5,686 bases of DNA from Variovorax sp. (lineage in GTDB: Bacteria > Pseudomonadota > Gammaproteobacteria > Burkholderiales > Burkholderiaceae_C), in assembly GCA_028292145.1 (NCBI GenBank), contig JAQGMX010000452.1, positions 1 through 5,686 of the forward strand, in the 5' to 3' direction. Below the pieces are notes generated by a model, which had not been told where the DNA came from, searched no databases, and saw only the letters and a list, made by a program, of their open reading frames with translations. Shown in pieces: positions 5,528 through 5,686 of this stretch. Every line of letters starts with the position of its first letter. Position 1 is the first letter of the stretch. The position numbers were made by a program, and so were the translations under genes.

Positions 5528-5686
5528 TCAGCGCAGGCCGTCCCACTTCGAAATGTTCTCTGCAAGCAATCCGCCGACGCGCGCATGCACGCGGTAACCG
5601 GTGCTCATCGCGAGGATGAAGACGATCTCGTCGGCGGCGGGCGCGCCCGGCACGCGCACTTCGATCGCGTCGAACTGGCCGCGCAC
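5528..5686 (-). CDS. Amino acid synthesis family protein (PF06684/DUF1185), first copy, C-terminal part only
   Basis: The right edge of the window cuts this gene; 52 codons and a TGA stop (5528-5530) remain. The fragment reads VRGQFDAIEVRV at its start and ends ENISKWDGLR. Over all 52 residues it aligns without a gap to residues 143-194 of the next gene, with 25 identities, including the blocks FDA-E-RV, AP-A-EIV, the invariant-looking R-(V/I)GGL and the terminal DGLR. The assignment therefore rests on clear paralogy to a complete family member rather than on the fragment alone. It precedes that gene by only 25 bases on the same strand and should be cotranscribed. The two copies differ most at 23-31 and 41-48 of the fragment (for example FILAMSTGY against VAVAVTDSG), so they have diverged and may form a heteromer or act on different substrates. 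Start and full length cannot be seen. Confidence 0.85.
   Translation of the reverse strand: MRGQFDAIEVRVPGAPAADEIVFILAMSTGYRVHARVGGLLAENISKWDGLR

Noticed and set aside
5503..5586. A 28-codon N-terminal extension of the complete DUF1185-family protein
   Set aside because: It overlaps the end of the upstream paralogue, has no family resemblance, and a good ribosome site precedes the ATG at 5502.

Overview
The window is a stretch of high-GC bacterial DNA with a strong G/C bias at third codon positions. Its gene set resembles a Burkholderiales bacterium (Comamonadaceae/Variovorax or Alcaligenaceae type). That placement is an impression from protein style and base composition; no search was run. 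Every gene I can support is on the minus strand, so the window reads from right to left as one compact, probably polycistronic operon. No gene-free stretch exceeds 56 bases.

Layout in transcription order: (1) 5686..5528, the last 52 codons of a PF06684/DUF1185 'amino acid synthesis' family protein, cut by the window edge; (2) 5502..4918, a complete 194-aa second member of the same family; (3) 4861..3653, a secreted periplasmic substrate-binding protein of the branched-chain amino acid/amide (HAAT) type; (4) 3635..1746, a single 629-aa permease with the LivH and LivM halves fused in one frame; (5) 1749..940, the LivG-type ATPase; (6) 943..206, the LivF-type ATPase; (7) 155..1, the N-terminus of an isochorismatase/nicotinamidase-like cysteine hydrolase behind a Tat-like signal sequence. 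Gaps are 25, 56 and 17 bases, then two ATGA overlaps of 4 bases, then 50 bases. The operon promoter must lie to the right of the window. The only candidate internal control element is an inverted repeat around the second gene's stop codon, just before the binding-protein gene.

How the parts fit: genes 3-6 form a complete ABC importer (binding protein, one bipartite permease, two ATPases). The flanking genes suggest a dedicated catabolic or salvage cassette rather than general leucine uptake. A possibly exported amidohydrolase could release an acid or amino-acid-like product, the importer would bring it in, and the DUF1185 pair would act on it in the cytoplasm. That pathway is inference; the sequence does not reveal the substrate. 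I see no mobile element, CRISPR array, RNA gene or defence system. The most notable points are the tandem DUF1185 paralogues, the LivH-LivM fusion, and the signal-bearing hydrolase linked to the transporter.
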